Shown here: positions 1-7,892 of the stretch, piece by piece
Position numbering within the stretch: the stretch's first letter is position 1
How the letters are laid out: every line of letters begins with the position of its first letter
Assembly: GCF_002197815.1 (NCBI RefSeq)
Contig: NZ_NIUB01000012.1
Location: 1-64,000, forward strand
Reading direction: 5' to 3'
Length of the DNA stretch: 64,000 nucleotides
From: Pseudomonas oleovorans subsp. oleovorans
GTDB taxonomy: Bacteria; Pseudomonadota; Gammaproteobacteria; Pseudomonadales; Pseudomonadaceae
Notes under the pieces: generated by a model
Databases searched by the model: none
Told to the model about the DNA's origin: nothing
Seen by the model: only the letters and a program-made list of their open reading frames with translations
Made by a program: the position numbers and the translations under genes

Positions 1-325
1 GATGGGCGAACAGAAGTCAGCAGAGGCCGTAGTAGTTGCTGGAAACCGGAGCGATGAAGGGCTGAACCTGCCATGAGTGGATAGTCAGGTGTGCTCTCTG
101 TTGGAGCGTAAAGCAGAAACGCCGTGAACAGCGGTGGTCGAGACCATCAGGAGGTAGGAGTCGGAAACTCCGAGGGCCGGTCTGGGCGCTTAGCTACCGC
201 AGGCGACACATCAACGGAACCAAGCTCACTGATGCTGTTTGTCAGTAGGCAGGAACCGCCGTATACGGAGCCGTACGTACGGTGGTGTGGGAGGACGGCG
301 GGGGTGACCCCGCCTCCTACCCGAT
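1..325 (+). mobile_element. Group II intron, 3' remnant without its reverse transcriptase
   Basis: The segment ends in a recognisable intron domain V/VI. A GC-rich hairpin lies at about 223-265, with complementary arms CCGCCGTA and TACGGTGG. It is followed by a GGAGGACGGCGGGG / CCCCGCCTCC stem with a bulged branch-point-like A seven bases from the terminal CCCGAT at 325. No reverse-transcriptase reading frame fits in the visible part, so the maturase is either deleted or lies before the window. The intron ends 15 bases from the stop codon of the convergent ybgE gene. Identification rests on the terminal fold and family resemblance; the left part is uncertain. Confidence 0.65.
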
Positions 326-339
326 TCTGTCGTTTGCGT

Positions 340-639
340 TCAGGCCGTTCGTGCCAGATACAGCAGGGTATAGCCCAGCCCGCACAATCCCCAGCCCAAC
401 CAGGGTGAGAATATGGCGCGCCACAGCCAGTGGCGCGGGGCGAAGCCGACGCCGTGGATGAAGGCGTTGGATACGCCCCACATCACCAGCATCAGTAACG
501 AATGGCTGTAGCGGCCCTGGCTGTCGAGCATGGCGCCGGGGTGGATCAACAGCAGCAGCGCCAGCGGTGTAGCCAGCAGCCAGGAGAGCGCGCGCAAGGG
601 CGTACGCTCGCTCAGGGCGATATCACTCATGTTCGCCAT
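340..639 (-). CDS. ybgE: Cyd operon protein, YbgE family
   Basis: A 99-residue membrane protein, close to the usual length of E. coli YbgE (97), with about three hydrophobic segments (ALSWLLATPLALLLLI, LLMLVMWGVSNAFI, WGLCGLGYTLLYL). YbgE is the last gene of many cydABX operons; its exact function is not established. The ATG at 639 is preceded by AGGA on the minus strand; an internal ATG at 630 overlaps the cydX stop as ATGAGTGA and is a possible alternative. It completes the cydP-A-B-X-ybgE operon. The stop is directly followed by the end of a convergent group II intron. Confidence 0.85.
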   Translation of the reverse strand: MANMSDIALSERTPLRALSWLLATPLALLLLIHPGAMLDSQGRYSHSLLMLVMWGVSNAFIHGVGFAPRHWLWRAIFSPWLGWGLCGLGYTLLYLARTA

Positions 640-736
640 TGCTATCGAGATCCTGCGTGGTTTCCAGCCATAGTGCGTTGATGATGCCGAAGCTGCAGGC
701 CAGCAGCACGCCAAGAATCCAGGTGAAGTACCACAT
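623..736 (-). CDS. cydX: Cytochrome bd oxidase small subunit CydX
   Basis: A 37-residue single-pass membrane peptide beginning MWYFTWILGVLLACSFGIIN. The MWYF(T/A)W start and the acidic tail (LETTQDLDSNGEHE) are typical of CydX/CbdX, the third subunit that stabilises the heme b595/d site of cytochrome bd. It starts 11 bases after cydB and overlaps the start of ybgE, so it is translated from the same message. The pattern and context together make the call firm despite the short length. Confidence 0.9.
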   Translation of the reverse strand: MWYFTWILGVLLACSFGIINALWLETTQDLDSNGEHE

Positions 737-747
737 CGCGTTTCTCC

Positions 748-1887
748 TCAATACAGGCTGTGGGGGTTGGCTTCGATGCTGCGGTCGTTGAGCTTGCCCC
801 ACATCTTCACGTAGCCCCAGAGGGTGTAGATGAGGATGATCGGTACGAAGATGCAGGCGACCACGAACATGATGCCGAGGGTCTTTTGGCTCGATACCGC
901 GTCCCACACCGTCAGGCTGGAGGCCGCATCAAGGCTCGACGGGAAGACGAAGGGGAATAGGGCGAAGCCGGCGGTGCAGATGGTGCCGACGATCATCAGG
1001 CTACTGCCGATGAAGGTCAGGCCGGCGAGACGCCAGGTGCTGGCGAGAATCGCCAGCAGTGCGCCGACCACACCAAGCACGGGGGCGCCCATTGTCAGTG
1101 GGTAGCGACTGTAATTGCCGAGCCAGCCGGCATTGTCGGCGAGCACCTGCTTGTGCAGCGGGTTCAGTGCCGCGCCAGCATCGAACGCACCCGCCAGACT
1201 CATGCCCTTGATACCCAGTGCCAGCCAACTGCCGGCCAGCAGGAAACCGATCAGGAATACCAGCGCACTGAGGTAAGTGGCCGTGCGCGAGCGTGCGGCC
1301 AGGTCACCTTCGGTGCGCATCATCAGCCAGGCGCCGCCGTGGGCGCAGAGCATGCTCAGGCTGACCACGCCGCAGAGCAGGGCGAAGGGGTTGAGCAGGG
1401 CGAAGAAGGAGCCGTGGTAGCTCGAGCGCATCATGTCATCGAGCTGGAACGGCAGGCCGAGGAACAGGTTGCCGAAGGCCACGCCGAAAACCAGCGCCGG
1501 TACCGCGCCGCCAACGAACAGGGCCCAGTCCCAGGCGCTGCGCCAGCGGGTGTTTTCCAGTTTGCTGCGGTAGTCGAAGCCCACCGGGCGGCAGAAAAGG
1601 GCGAACAGCACCAGTAACATGGCCCAGTACAGCCCGGAGAAGGCCACCGCGTAGACCATCGGCCAGGCGGCGAACAGCGCGCCGCCAGCGGTGATGAACC
1701 ACACCTGGTTGCCGTCCCAGTGCGGGGCGATGGTGTTGATGGCGACGCGGCGCTCGTTGTCGGTCTTGCCGACGAAAGGCATCAGCGCCATGGCGCCCAT
1801 GTCGAAGCCATCGGTGAGAGCGAAACCGATCAGCAGCACGCCGATCAGCACCCACCAGACGAGTTTCAGGGTTTCGTAGTCGAACAT
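748..1887 (-). CDS. cydB: Cytochrome bd ubiquinol oxidase subunit II (CydB)
   Basis: 379 residues, the normal CydB length, with eight or nine membrane helices. The N-terminus MFDYETLKLVWWVLIGVLL and the GFDMGAMALMPFVG and PHWDGNQVW motifs are characteristic of the family. CydB pairs with CydA to form quinol oxidase bd, which reduces O2 to water with high affinity and is relatively insensitive to sulfide, NO and cyanide. The ATG at 1887 was chosen because family alignment begins there; upstream in-frame sequence is not CydB-like. The gene lies 10 bases after cydA. Confidence 0.97.
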   Translation of the reverse strand: MFDYETLKLVWWVLIGVLLIGFALTDGFDMGAMALMPFVGKTDNERRVAINTIAPHWDGNQVWFITAGGALFAAWPMVYAVAFSGLYWAMLLVLFALFCRPVGFDYRSKLENTRWRSAWDWALFVGGAVPALVFGVAFGNLFLGLPFQLDDMMRSSYHGSFFALLNPFALLCGVVSLSMLCAHGGAWLMMRTEGDLAARSRTATYLSALVFLIGFLLAGSWLALGIKGMSLAGAFDAGAALNPLHKQVLADNAGWLGNYSRYPLTMGAPVLGVVGALLAILASTWRLAGLTFIGSSLMIVGTICTAGFALFPFVFPSSLDAASSLTVWDAVSSQKTLGIMFVVACIFVPIILIYTLWGYVKMWGKLNDRSIEANPHSLY

Positions 1888-1897
1888 GACGAAGTCC

Positions 1898-3463
1898 TCA
1901 GGCGTGGGCCGGCTGCTGTTGCTCGAAGTGGTAGCGTCCGCTGTGCAGGCTCGATGGGCCAAGGCGGGCGAACTTGATCATCAGGTACATCTCCACCACC
2001 AGCAGCAGGCTGTAGAAGGCGATCAGCGCGATCAGCGAGCCCCAGACGTCACCGGACGACAGGCTGGAGGCGGAAAGATGGGTCGGCAGCACCTCACCAA
2101 TCGACCAGGGCTGGCGGCCATGTTCAGCCACGTACCAGCCGGTCTGTGCGGCGATCCAGGGCAGTGGCAGGCTCCACAGCGCCCACTTGAGCAGCCAGGG
2201 TTTGCTTTCTTCGTTCTTCTTCGCCGAGGCCCAGAAGGCGCAGGCGAACAGCGCCAGCATAAGGAAGCCGCTGGCGACCATGATGCGGAAGCTCCAGAAC
2301 AGGCTGAACACGTTGGGAATGGTGTCCAGCGCGGCCTGCTTGATCTGTGCCTCGCTGGCATCGACCACATTGGTGGTGTATTTCTTCAGCAGCAGGCCAT
2401 AGCCCAGGTCATTCTTCACTTCGTTGAAGGCAGCAATGGTTTCGGCCGACTTGTCGCCGTTACGCAGGCGCTCCAGCAGCCCGTAGGCGGTCATGCCGGT
2501 GCGGATGCGCGCCTCGTGCTCGATGAGCAGGTCCTTGATGCCCTTTACCTTCTTATCCAGCGAGCGGGTGGCTATCAGCCCCAGGGCGTAGGGGATCTTC
2601 ACCGCGTAGTCGGTGCGCTGCTCGTCCTGGTTGGGCAGGCCGAACAGGGTGAAGCCCGCCGGTGCTGGGTGGGTTTCCCACTCGGCCTCGATGGCCGCCA
2701 GCTTGGTCTTCTGCACGTCGCCGATCTCGTAGCCGGACTCGTCACCGAGGACGATCACCGAGAGAATCGAGGCCAGACCGAAGGCCGAGGCGATGGTGAA
2801 GGAGCGACGGGCGAAACCCTGATCGCGTTTCTTCAGCAGGTAATAGCTGGAGATGGCCAGGACGAAGATCGAACCGGTGACATAGCCCGCCGCCACGGTA
2901 TGCACGAACTTGACCTGCGCCACCGGGTTGAACAGCAGGGCACCGAAATCGGTCAGTTCCATGCGCATGGTCTCGAAGTTAAACTCGGCACCTACCGGGT
3001 TCTGCATCCAGCCATTGGCGATGAGGATCCACAGCGCCGAAAGGTTCGAGCCAATTGCCACCAGCCAGGTCACGGTCAGGTGCTGCAGCTTGCTTAGGCG
3101 GTCCCAGCCGAAGAAGAACAGGCCGATGAAGGTGGATTCGAGGAAGAAGGCCATCAGTCCTTCGATGGCCAGCGGCGCACCGAAGATGTCACCGACATAG
3201 TGGCTGTAGTAGGCCCAGTTGGTGCCGAACTGGAACTCCATGGTCAGCCCGGTGGTGACGCCCAAGGCGAAGTTGATGCCGAACAGCTTGCCCCAGAACT
3301 TGACCATGTCCTTGTAGACCTGTTTGCCGGTCATCACGTAGACCGACTCCATGATCGCCAGCAGGAAGGCCAGGCCCAGGGTCAGGGGGACGAAGATGAA
3401 GTGATACATCGCTGTCATGGCGAACTGCAGGCGTGAAAGGTCGACGACTGATTCCGAGATCAT
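1898..3463 (-). CDS. cydA: Cytochrome bd ubiquinol oxidase subunit I (CydA), long Q-loop type
   Basis: 521 residues, very close to E. coli CydA and unlike the shorter CioA common in Pseudomonas. Visible features are the N-terminal [14 protein letters not shown] segment with the heme-ligand His at residue 21, the [10 protein letters not shown] motif with the second heme-ligand His, [19 protein letters not shown] at the quinol site, and FRIMVASG with the third ligand Met. The extended loop between the quinol motif and FRIM is of the long-Q-loop class. CydA carries hemes b558, b595 and d and oxidises quinol at the periplasmic face. Its ATG overlaps the cydP stop as ATGA, showing translational coupling. 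Confidence 0.98.
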   Translation of the reverse strand: MISESVVDLSRLQFAMTAMYHFIFVPLTLGLAFLLAIMESVYVMTGKQVYKDMVKFWGKLFGINFALGVTTGLTMEFQFGTNWAYYSHYVGDIFGAPLAIEGLMAFFLESTFIGLFFFGWDRLSKLQHLTVTWLVAIGSNLSALWILIANGWMQNPVGAEFNFETMRMELTDFGALLFNPVAQVKFVHTVAAGYVTGSIFVLAISSYYLLKKRDQGFARRSFTIASAFGLASILSVIVLGDESGYEIGDVQKTKLAAIEAEWETHPAPAGFTLFGLPNQDEQRTDYAVKIPYALGLIATRSLDKKVKGIKDLLIEHEARIRTGMTAYGLLERLRNGDKSAETIAAFNEVKNDLGYGLLLKKYTTNVVDASEAQIKQAALDTIPNVFSLFWSFRIMVASGFLMLALFACAFWASAKKNEESKPWLLKWALWSLPLPWIAAQTGWYVAEHGRQPWSIGEVLPTHLSASSLSSGDVWGSLIALIAFYSLLLVVEMYLMIKFARLGPSSLHSGRYHFEQQQPAHA

Positions 3464-3672
3464 CTCGGTGTCTCCTCGGTGTGTATAGAAAGTGGGGCAG
3501 GCTGACCAAACAGGTGATGCTCGACGCGCTGCTGGCCGTCCTCGGGGACTGTCGGTTCGTTGAACCAGATGGCCTTGATACTCAGCAGCAGGGTCAGCTT
3601 GATCAGCAGGATCACGGCGATTTCGCGTACTAGCGGAATGCGCCAGGGGGAGGAAGGTTCGCGATCGGGCAT
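3460..3672 (-). CDS. cydP: Cytochrome oxidase putative small subunit CydP
   Basis: 70 residues from the ATG at 3672 ([10 protein letters not shown]), with one membrane helix ([21 protein letters not shown]). The KLTLL...IKAIWF core followed by a short polar tail is what I recall of CydP, a small protein encoded before cydA in Pseudomonas, Xanthomonas and relatives, whose role is unproven. It is the first gene of the cyd operon and ends in a 4-base overlap with cydA. An upstream in-frame ATG at 3714 would add a basic, non-family extension and is disfavoured. Confidence 0.8.
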   Translation of the reverse strand: MPDREPSSPWRIPLVREIAVILLIKLTLLLSIKAIWFNEPTVPEDGQQRVEHHLFGQPAPLSIHTEETPR

Positions 3673-3745
3673 CTCGATGCTCCGCGTGTGCCGGTGCGGG
3701 CGGTGAGGCCGCACCGGCAGAGTGGATGTGTCCTAATGTTACAGA

Positions 3746-3761
3746 GTACTCGTGGGGGTAT
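3746..3761. promoter_or_regulatory. CsoR-family operator-like motif upstream of cydP
   Basis: GTACTCGTGGGGGTAT. It has the same RTAC-N8-GTAT frame and central G-tract as the motifs at 6869-6884 and 7897-7912, differing by one base in the half-sites. It lies about 75 bases upstream of the cydP start. TA-flanked G/C tracts are the known operator style of the CsoR/RcnR/FrmR repressor family, one member of which is encoded at 7052-7336. Binding is inferred. Confidence 0.5.
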
Positions 3762-3774
3762 GTAGCGATGGAGA

Positions 3775-3788
3775 TTGATGCAGGTCAG
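3775..3788. promoter_or_regulatory. ANR/FNR-like half-palindrome upstream of cydP
   Basis: TTGATGCAGGTCAG matches the Anr/FNR consensus TTGAY-N4-RTCAA at nine of ten fixed positions. It sits about 100 bases before cydP, where oxygen control of a bd oxidase would be expected. No convincing -10 hexamer could be assigned, so this is only a candidate. Confidence 0.3.
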
Positions 3789-3837
3789 GAGAATGTCGAT
3801 TAGCGGATCAATGCCTGCAGTGGCAGCCGCCAATCAC

Positions 3838-4218
3838 TCAGTCGAACGCCGGCAGGGTGGGCGTCAGCAGTTCTCGACCGGCCGCTTGCCAGGCCTCGAT
3901 ACCGCCGGCCAGAGACAGCACATTGCGATAGCCCATCTCCCGCAGCGCGTCGGCAGCCAGCGCCGAGCGACCGCTGTTCTTGCAATAGAGAACCAGCTTG
4001 AGCGTGCGCTCGGCCAGTTGCGCATCGTTGCTCAGCTTGAACTCCAGCAGACCGCGTGGAATGTTGATGGCGCCGGGAATGTGTGCGGCGCTGTATTCAT
4101 CCGCCTCGCGCACGTCGATCAGCAGGTCGGCATCGCGGATGGCTGCTTCGGCCTGCGACAGATCGACTTCAGTGATGCGAGTCTTGGCGGCGAGGACCAG
4201 ATCATGAGCGCTTTTCAT
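3838..4218 (-). CDS. Single-domain rhodanese (sulfurtransferase)
   Basis: 126 residues forming one rhodanese domain. LLIDVREADEYSAAHIPGAINIP is the CH2A motif, and the active-site loop CKNSGRSA (Cys79 to Ala86) carries the sulfur-accepting cysteine. Rhodaneses move sulfane sulfur between thiosulfate, persulfides and thiol acceptors. No signal peptide is seen, so it should be cytosolic. The start codon lies 17 bases inside the end of the SulP gene, and the persulfide dioxygenase is upstream in the same operon, so its partner chemistry is probably glutathione persulfide/thiosulfate interconversion. The exact donor is not predictable from sequence. Confidence 0.9.
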   Translation of the reverse strand: MKSAHDLVLAAKTRITEVDLSQAEAAIRDADLLIDVREADEYSAAHIPGAINIPRGLLEFKLSNDAQLAERTLKLVLYCKNSGRSALAADALREMGYRNVLSLAGGIEAWQAAGRELLTPTLPAFD

Positions 4219-5971
4219 GAGTATTTCCTTGCATGGAAAGTGGCTGAGAAGTTGGCGATGGAGGCGCGGGGGCGAGCTGCTTGAGCGCCTCGAACTGACT
4301 GATGAATACCTGGCCGCCGAAGCGCTCCAGGAAGTCGGAGCGGCGTAGCTGATCCATTACTGGCCCCTTGACCTCGGACAGGTGCAGTTGCACACCGGCG
4401 GTATGCAGGCGCTCGACGATGGCGTGCAGCGAATCCAGGGCGCTGGCGTCTATCAGGTTGACTCCCGAGCACATCAGCACCAGGTGACGTACCTGCGGCC
4501 GACTGGCGATCAGCTCGCCGATGCGGTCTTCCAGATAGCGGGCATTGGGGAAATACAGGCTCTCGTCGACACGCAGCGACAACACGCTGGGTCTCTCGAT
4601 CACGGCGAAGCGTTCGACGTTGCGAAAATGCTCGCTACCCGGTACCTGGCCGACCACGGCGATATGTGGCTGGCTGGTGCGCCAGAGAAACAGCAGCAGC
4701 GACAGGCCGACGCCAAGCAGGATACCGGCCTCGACGCCGATCAGCAGCACACCGAGGAGGGTGGCAATCTGCGCGGCGCCGTCCTGGCGCGAATAACGCC
4801 AGGTGTGCTGCAGCGACTTGAGGTCGACCAGGCTGAGCACAGCGACGATGATGGTCGCCGCCAGCACGGCTTGTGGCAGGTCGTGCAGCAGAGGCGTCAG
4901 CAGCATCACGCTGAGGCCGATACCGAGGGCGGTGAATACGCCGGCCATGGGCGTGCGGGCGCCGGCATCGTAATTGACCACCGAGCGGGCGAAACCGCCG
5001 GTGACGGGGAAGCCGCCACTGAAGGATGCGGCGATGTTCGCCGCGCCAAGGCCGAGCAGCTCGTTGTCCGGCTGGATGCGCTGGCGGCGTTTGGCCGCCA
5101 GGGTCTGGCCGACCGAGACCGATTCGACGAAGCCCACCAGGCTGATCAGCAGCGCCGCTGGCAGCAGTTGTATGGCCAGGTCGAGATCCATTGTCGGCAG
5201 CGTCAGCCCTGGCAGCCCTTGCGGCACCAGGCCAACCACCTTGACCCCGGCTTGCTCCAGTTGCAGCAGTGCGACAGCGGCAATGGCGACGATGATCGCC
5301 AGTACCGGCCCGGCCTTGGCCAGGTTACTGGCCAGTTGCGGCGACAGGCCAAGGCCTTGCAGTAGTTGCTTCAGTCGGCTTCTGGCCCACCACAGCCATG
5401 CCAGGCTGAGCACGCCGATCAGCAGCGTCGGTCCGTGTGTGCCAGGTAGCGCCTGGATCAGTTGTGGCAGCAACTGCGGCAGATTTTCGCCGGACGCCGA
5501 GACGCCGAGCAGGTGCTTGAGCTGGCCGACAGCGATGAGAATGCCCGAGGCGCTGATAAAGCCGGACACCACCGGATGGCTGAGAAAGTTGGCGATAAAG
5601 CCCAGGCGCAGCATGGCCATGGCTGCCAGCAGCAGTCCCGAGAGCAGGGCCAGGAGCATGGCGGCGCCGACGTATTCGGCGCTACCGGCCGGAAACAGTG
5701 GCGCCAGGGTGGCGGCGGTCATCAGTGAAACCACGGCCACCGGACCAACCGCCAGAGTGCGGCTGGAGCCGAACAGGGCGTAGGCCAGCAGCGGCAGGAT
5801 GCTGGCGTAGAGGCCGGTCACCGGTGGCAGACCCGCGAGCATGGCATAGGCCAGGCTCTGCGGAATCAGCATCAGGGTGACGATCAGTGCGGCGAGTCCA
5901 TCCTGCGTTGCGCTGCCTCGGTCGTAGCGTCTGCCCCAGTCCAGGCAGGGCAGCCAGTGGCTCAGTTTCAT
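4202..5971 (-). CDS. SulP-family anion permease with C-terminal STAS domain
   Basis: 589 residues. The N-terminal half is a SulP membrane domain with the family signature (IPQSLAYAMLAGLPPVTGLYAS, residues about 35-60) and around a dozen hydrophobic helices. The last 130 residues form a cytosolic STAS domain (HLVLMCSGVNLIDASALDSLHAI). SulP proteins move sulfate or other oxyanions; the substrate here is unknown. Placement between persulfide dioxygenase (17 bases upstream) and rhodanese suggests sulfite, sulfate or thiosulfate handling. The ATG at 5971 has AGGAAAAG just upstream; an earlier in-frame start at 5998 would overlap the upstream gene. Confidence 0.9.
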   Translation of the reverse strand: MKLSHWLPCLDWGRRYDRGSATQDGLAALIVTLMLIPQSLAYAMLAGLPPVTGLYASILPLLAYALFGSSRTLAVGPVAVVSLMTAATLAPLFPAGSAEYVGAAMLLALLSGLLLAAMAMLRLGFIANFLSHPVVSGFISASGILIAVGQLKHLLGVSASGENLPQLLPQLIQALPGTHGPTLLIGVLSLAWLWWARSRLKQLLQGLGLSPQLASNLAKAGPVLAIIVAIAAVALLQLEQAGVKVVGLVPQGLPGLTLPTMDLDLAIQLLPAALLISLVGFVESVSVGQTLAAKRRQRIQPDNELLGLGAANIAASFSGGFPVTGGFARSVVNYDAGARTPMAGVFTALGIGLSVMLLTPLLHDLPQAVLAATIIVAVLSLVDLKSLQHTWRYSRQDGAAQIATLLGVLLIGVEAGILLGVGLSLLLFLWRTSQPHIAVVGQVPGSEHFRNVERFAVIERPSVLSLRVDESLYFPNARYLEDRIGELIASRPQVRHLVLMCSGVNLIDASALDSLHAIVERLHTAGVQLHLSEVKGPVMDQLRRSDFLERFGGQVFISQFEALKQLAPAPPSPTSQPLSMQGNTHEKRS

Positions 5972-5987
5972 TTCTTTTCCTGCCGCT

Positions 5988-6851
5988 CTACAGCACATCC
6001 AAAGGGATTTTCAGGTAGCGGGTGCCATTGGCTTCGGCCGGTGGCAGTTGCCCTGCACGCATGTTGACCTGCACCGACGGCAGAATCAGGGTGGGCATGT
6101 CCAGGGTGGCGTCGCGCTGGCGGCGCATGGCGACGAAGTCGGCTTCGGCGATGCCCTGATGAACGTGGACGTTGTGCGCACGTTCTTCGGCGATGGTGGT
6201 CTGGAAGCGAAAATCCTCGCGCCCCGGCGCTTTGTAGTCATGGCACATGAACAGGCGGGTTTCGTCGGGCAGGGTGAAGAGTCGCTGGATCGACTGGTAG
6301 AGGATGTGCGCGTCGCCGCCGGGGAAGTCGCAGCGCGCAGTGCCGTAGTCGGGCATGAACAGAGTGTCGCCAACGAAACCAGCGTCACCGATCAGGTAGG
6401 TCATACAGGCCGGGGTATGGCCAGGAGTGTGGATGGCTCTACCGTGCAGCTCGCCAATATGGAAGGTATCGCCATCGTGGAGCAGCCGGTCGAACTGGCT
6501 GCCATCGGTGGCGAACTCGGTGCCGGCGTTGAACAGCTTGCCGAAAGTGTTCTGCACTACGGTGATGTGCTCACCGATGGCCAGCTTGCCGCCCAGTTCG
6601 CGCTTGAGGTAAGGCGCGGCGGACAGGTGGTCGGCGTGCACATGGGTTTCCAGCAACCACTCAACGTGCAGATCGCGCTCCTTGACGAAGGCGATGATGC
6701 GGTCTGCGCTGGCGTGTGAGGTGCGCCCGGAGGCCGGGTCGTAGTCCAGCACCGAGTCGACGATGGCGCAGTGTTGCGTGGCAGGATCGATGATCACGTA
6801 GCTGTAGGTGTAGGTGACAGGATCGAAGAATTCGACGACATCCGGGCGCAT
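5988..6851 (-). CDS. MBL-fold persulfide dioxygenase-like protein (ETHE1/Blh type)
   Basis: 287 residues of metallo-beta-lactamase fold. Metal-binding motifs are THVHADH (69-75), HTPGHT (141-146), GDTLF with Asp162, and CHDY with His204. ETHE1-like enzymes use mononuclear iron to oxidise glutathione persulfide to sulfite. The sequence resembles the Blh/BigR-linked group, including VEFFDPVTYTYSYVIID at the start and a C-terminal MRAGQLPPAE segment. It is first in a unit with a SulP permease and a rhodanese. Eighteen bases upstream of its ATG is a palindrome-like operator, with GAGAGGAG as ribosome site. The enzymatic call is by family; a related hydrolase cannot be fully excluded. Confidence 0.85.
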   Translation of the reverse strand: MRPDVVEFFDPVTYTYSYVIIDPATQHCAIVDSVLDYDPASGRTSHASADRIIAFVKERDLHVEWLLETHVHADHLSAAPYLKRELGGKLAIGEHITVVQNTFGKLFNAGTEFATDGSQFDRLLHDGDTFHIGELHGRAIHTPGHTPACMTYLIGDAGFVGDTLFMPDYGTARCDFPGGDAHILYQSIQRLFTLPDETRLFMCHDYKAPGREDFRFQTTIAEERAHNVHVHQGIAEADFVAMRRQRDATLDMPTLILPSVQVNMRAGQLPPAEANGTRYLKIPLDVL

Positions 6852-6868
6852 GGTCAGGCTCCTCTCAT

Positions 6869-6884
6869 ATACCCATGGGAGTAT
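6869..6884. promoter_or_regulatory. CsoR-family operator-like motif before the persulfide dioxygenase gene
   Basis: ATACCCATGGGAGTAT, ATAC-N8-GTAT with a C/G-tract centre, 18 bases upstream of the start codon at 6851, a position where bound repressor would block transcription. It matches the motif before the regulator's own unit (7897-7912). The adjoining AT-rich stretch (6884-6960) probably holds the promoter, though no clear -35/-10 pair was assigned. Confidence 0.6.
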
Positions 6885-7051
6885 TTAATTAAGATTTAGC
6901 TTAACTGTGTTTTGGTTCTATGCATAGATTGTTAAGTAATAAGATGTCGCAACCTTGTTCAGGTCGGCCATAACCGGTTTGTGCGTTTTTTGAGGTGCCG
7001 GGCACTGGCAGAGGCAGGCGCGCGCGAGCGGCGCGCCAGAGGGGGCGTGTG

Positions 7052-7336
7052 TCAGGTGTACTTGGTGAAAATCTCGCGCACTCGCTGCAGTGAGGCCTCG
7101 GTATCCTGCTCGGGGTCGAGCATGGCTTCTTCGATCAGGCAGGTGAGCATCAGTCGGTAGGATTTGTCCAGGGCGCTACGAGCTGCCGAGAACTGCTGGG
7201 CGATGGCGGCGCAATCCTCGCCACGCTTGATCATCGCCTGGATGCCACGGATCTGGCCTTCGACACGGGCCAGGCGCTTGAGCATCGCTTGCTGCTGTTC
7301 GAGCATGCGTAAATGCAGGTCGGTAGTCTCGGTCAT
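7052..7336 (-). CDS. CsoR/FrmR-family (DUF156) repressor with non-canonical cysteine pair
   Basis: 94 residues, all-helical DUF156 fold: the KRLARVEGQIRGIQAMI helix, then GEDC with Cys42, then the long second helix. In CsoR and CstR the second ligand or reactive Cys falls 29 residues after the first, and in CsoR/RcnR/FrmR a His lies at +25. Here +25 is Leu and +29 is Ala, while a cysteine (Cys66) lies at +24. Classical Cu, Ni or formaldehyde sensing is therefore unlikely, and a thiol/persulfide switch using Cys42 and Cys66 is plausible. It is coupled to the heme protein gene by an ATGA overlap and sits beside persulfide-handling genes, resembling CstR in context rather than in residue fingerprint. 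Confidence 0.85.
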   Translation of the reverse strand: MTETTDLHLRMLEQQQAMLKRLARVEGQIRGIQAMIKRGEDCAAIAQQFSAARSALDKSYRLMLTCLIEEAMLDPEQDTEASLQRVREIFTKYT

Positions 7337-7881
7337 GGCGTTTCCTGTGCGAGGGGGCGAGTCAGGGTAAAGGCGCCACGCAGTTCGCCGATCTGATAGC
7401 CGCGGGCCTGATCATGCGGATAGTACTGATCAATGGCCTCTTGTACCTCTGCTTTGATCGCGGTGCCGTGACAGGCCATGCAAGGCTCGCCTACGGCAAT
7501 GGCCTGCATGTAGCGATATTCGCCGTCGACCTCTTCGCTGTAGCGTAATTCCTTGACCGGCGTTCCGGCTATCGCGGCTTCCGCAAAACGTTCCAGCACG
7601 CTGCGCTCCCAGGCATCGGGGGTGTTGTCCGGGTTGCGTACCTTGAGCGATGTGCGGCCCAGTTGCCACGCTTGCTGGCTGTGCTCGCTGGCGATCTGTG
7701 GCGCCAATGCCTGGCAGGCCTGTACTGCTGCAGTTGGCCCGCCATCGGTGATGGCCTGGCGTACCGTACCCAGCAAGTGCTCGGCGAATGGTGGGATCTG
7801 CGCCGCCGCCTCGTCTTGCCAGGGGGCGGTTGCTTGTGCGGCGGTGCTAACGAGCAGGGTAGCGAGTAGAAATGGGCGCAT
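7333..7881 (-). CDS. Secreted c-type heme protein with DUF3365 (Tll0287-like) domain
   Basis: 182 residues. A signal peptide (MRPFLLATLLVSTAAQATA) directs export; the DUF3365 domain follows, with one heme-c attachment motif CMACH at 134-138 in the sequence AVGEPCMACHG. Tll0287-like domains are PAS-related periplasmic heme modules thought to sense redox state or ligands, or to carry electrons. It heads a two-gene unit and its stop overlaps the repressor start, so the two are co-expressed. A perfect 8-bp inverted repeat lies 12 bases before the ATG. A role in sulfide or polysulfide sensing is inferred from neighbours only. Confidence 0.8.
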   Translation of the reverse strand: MRPFLLATLLVSTAAQATAPWQDEAAAQIPPFAEHLLGTVRQAITDGGPTAAVQACQALAPQIASEHSQQAWQLGRTSLKVRNPDNTPDAWERSVLERFAEAAIAGTPVKELRYSEEVDGEYRYMQAIAVGEPCMACHGTAIKAEVQEAIDQYYPHDQARGYQIGELRGAFTLTRPLAQETP

Positions 7882-7892
7882 GGTCGAACCTC

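Noticed and set aside
7052..7336. Naming the repressor csoR, frmR, rcnR or cstR
   Set aside because: The ligand residues at +25 and +29 from the first Cys do not match any of these; only the family call is safe.
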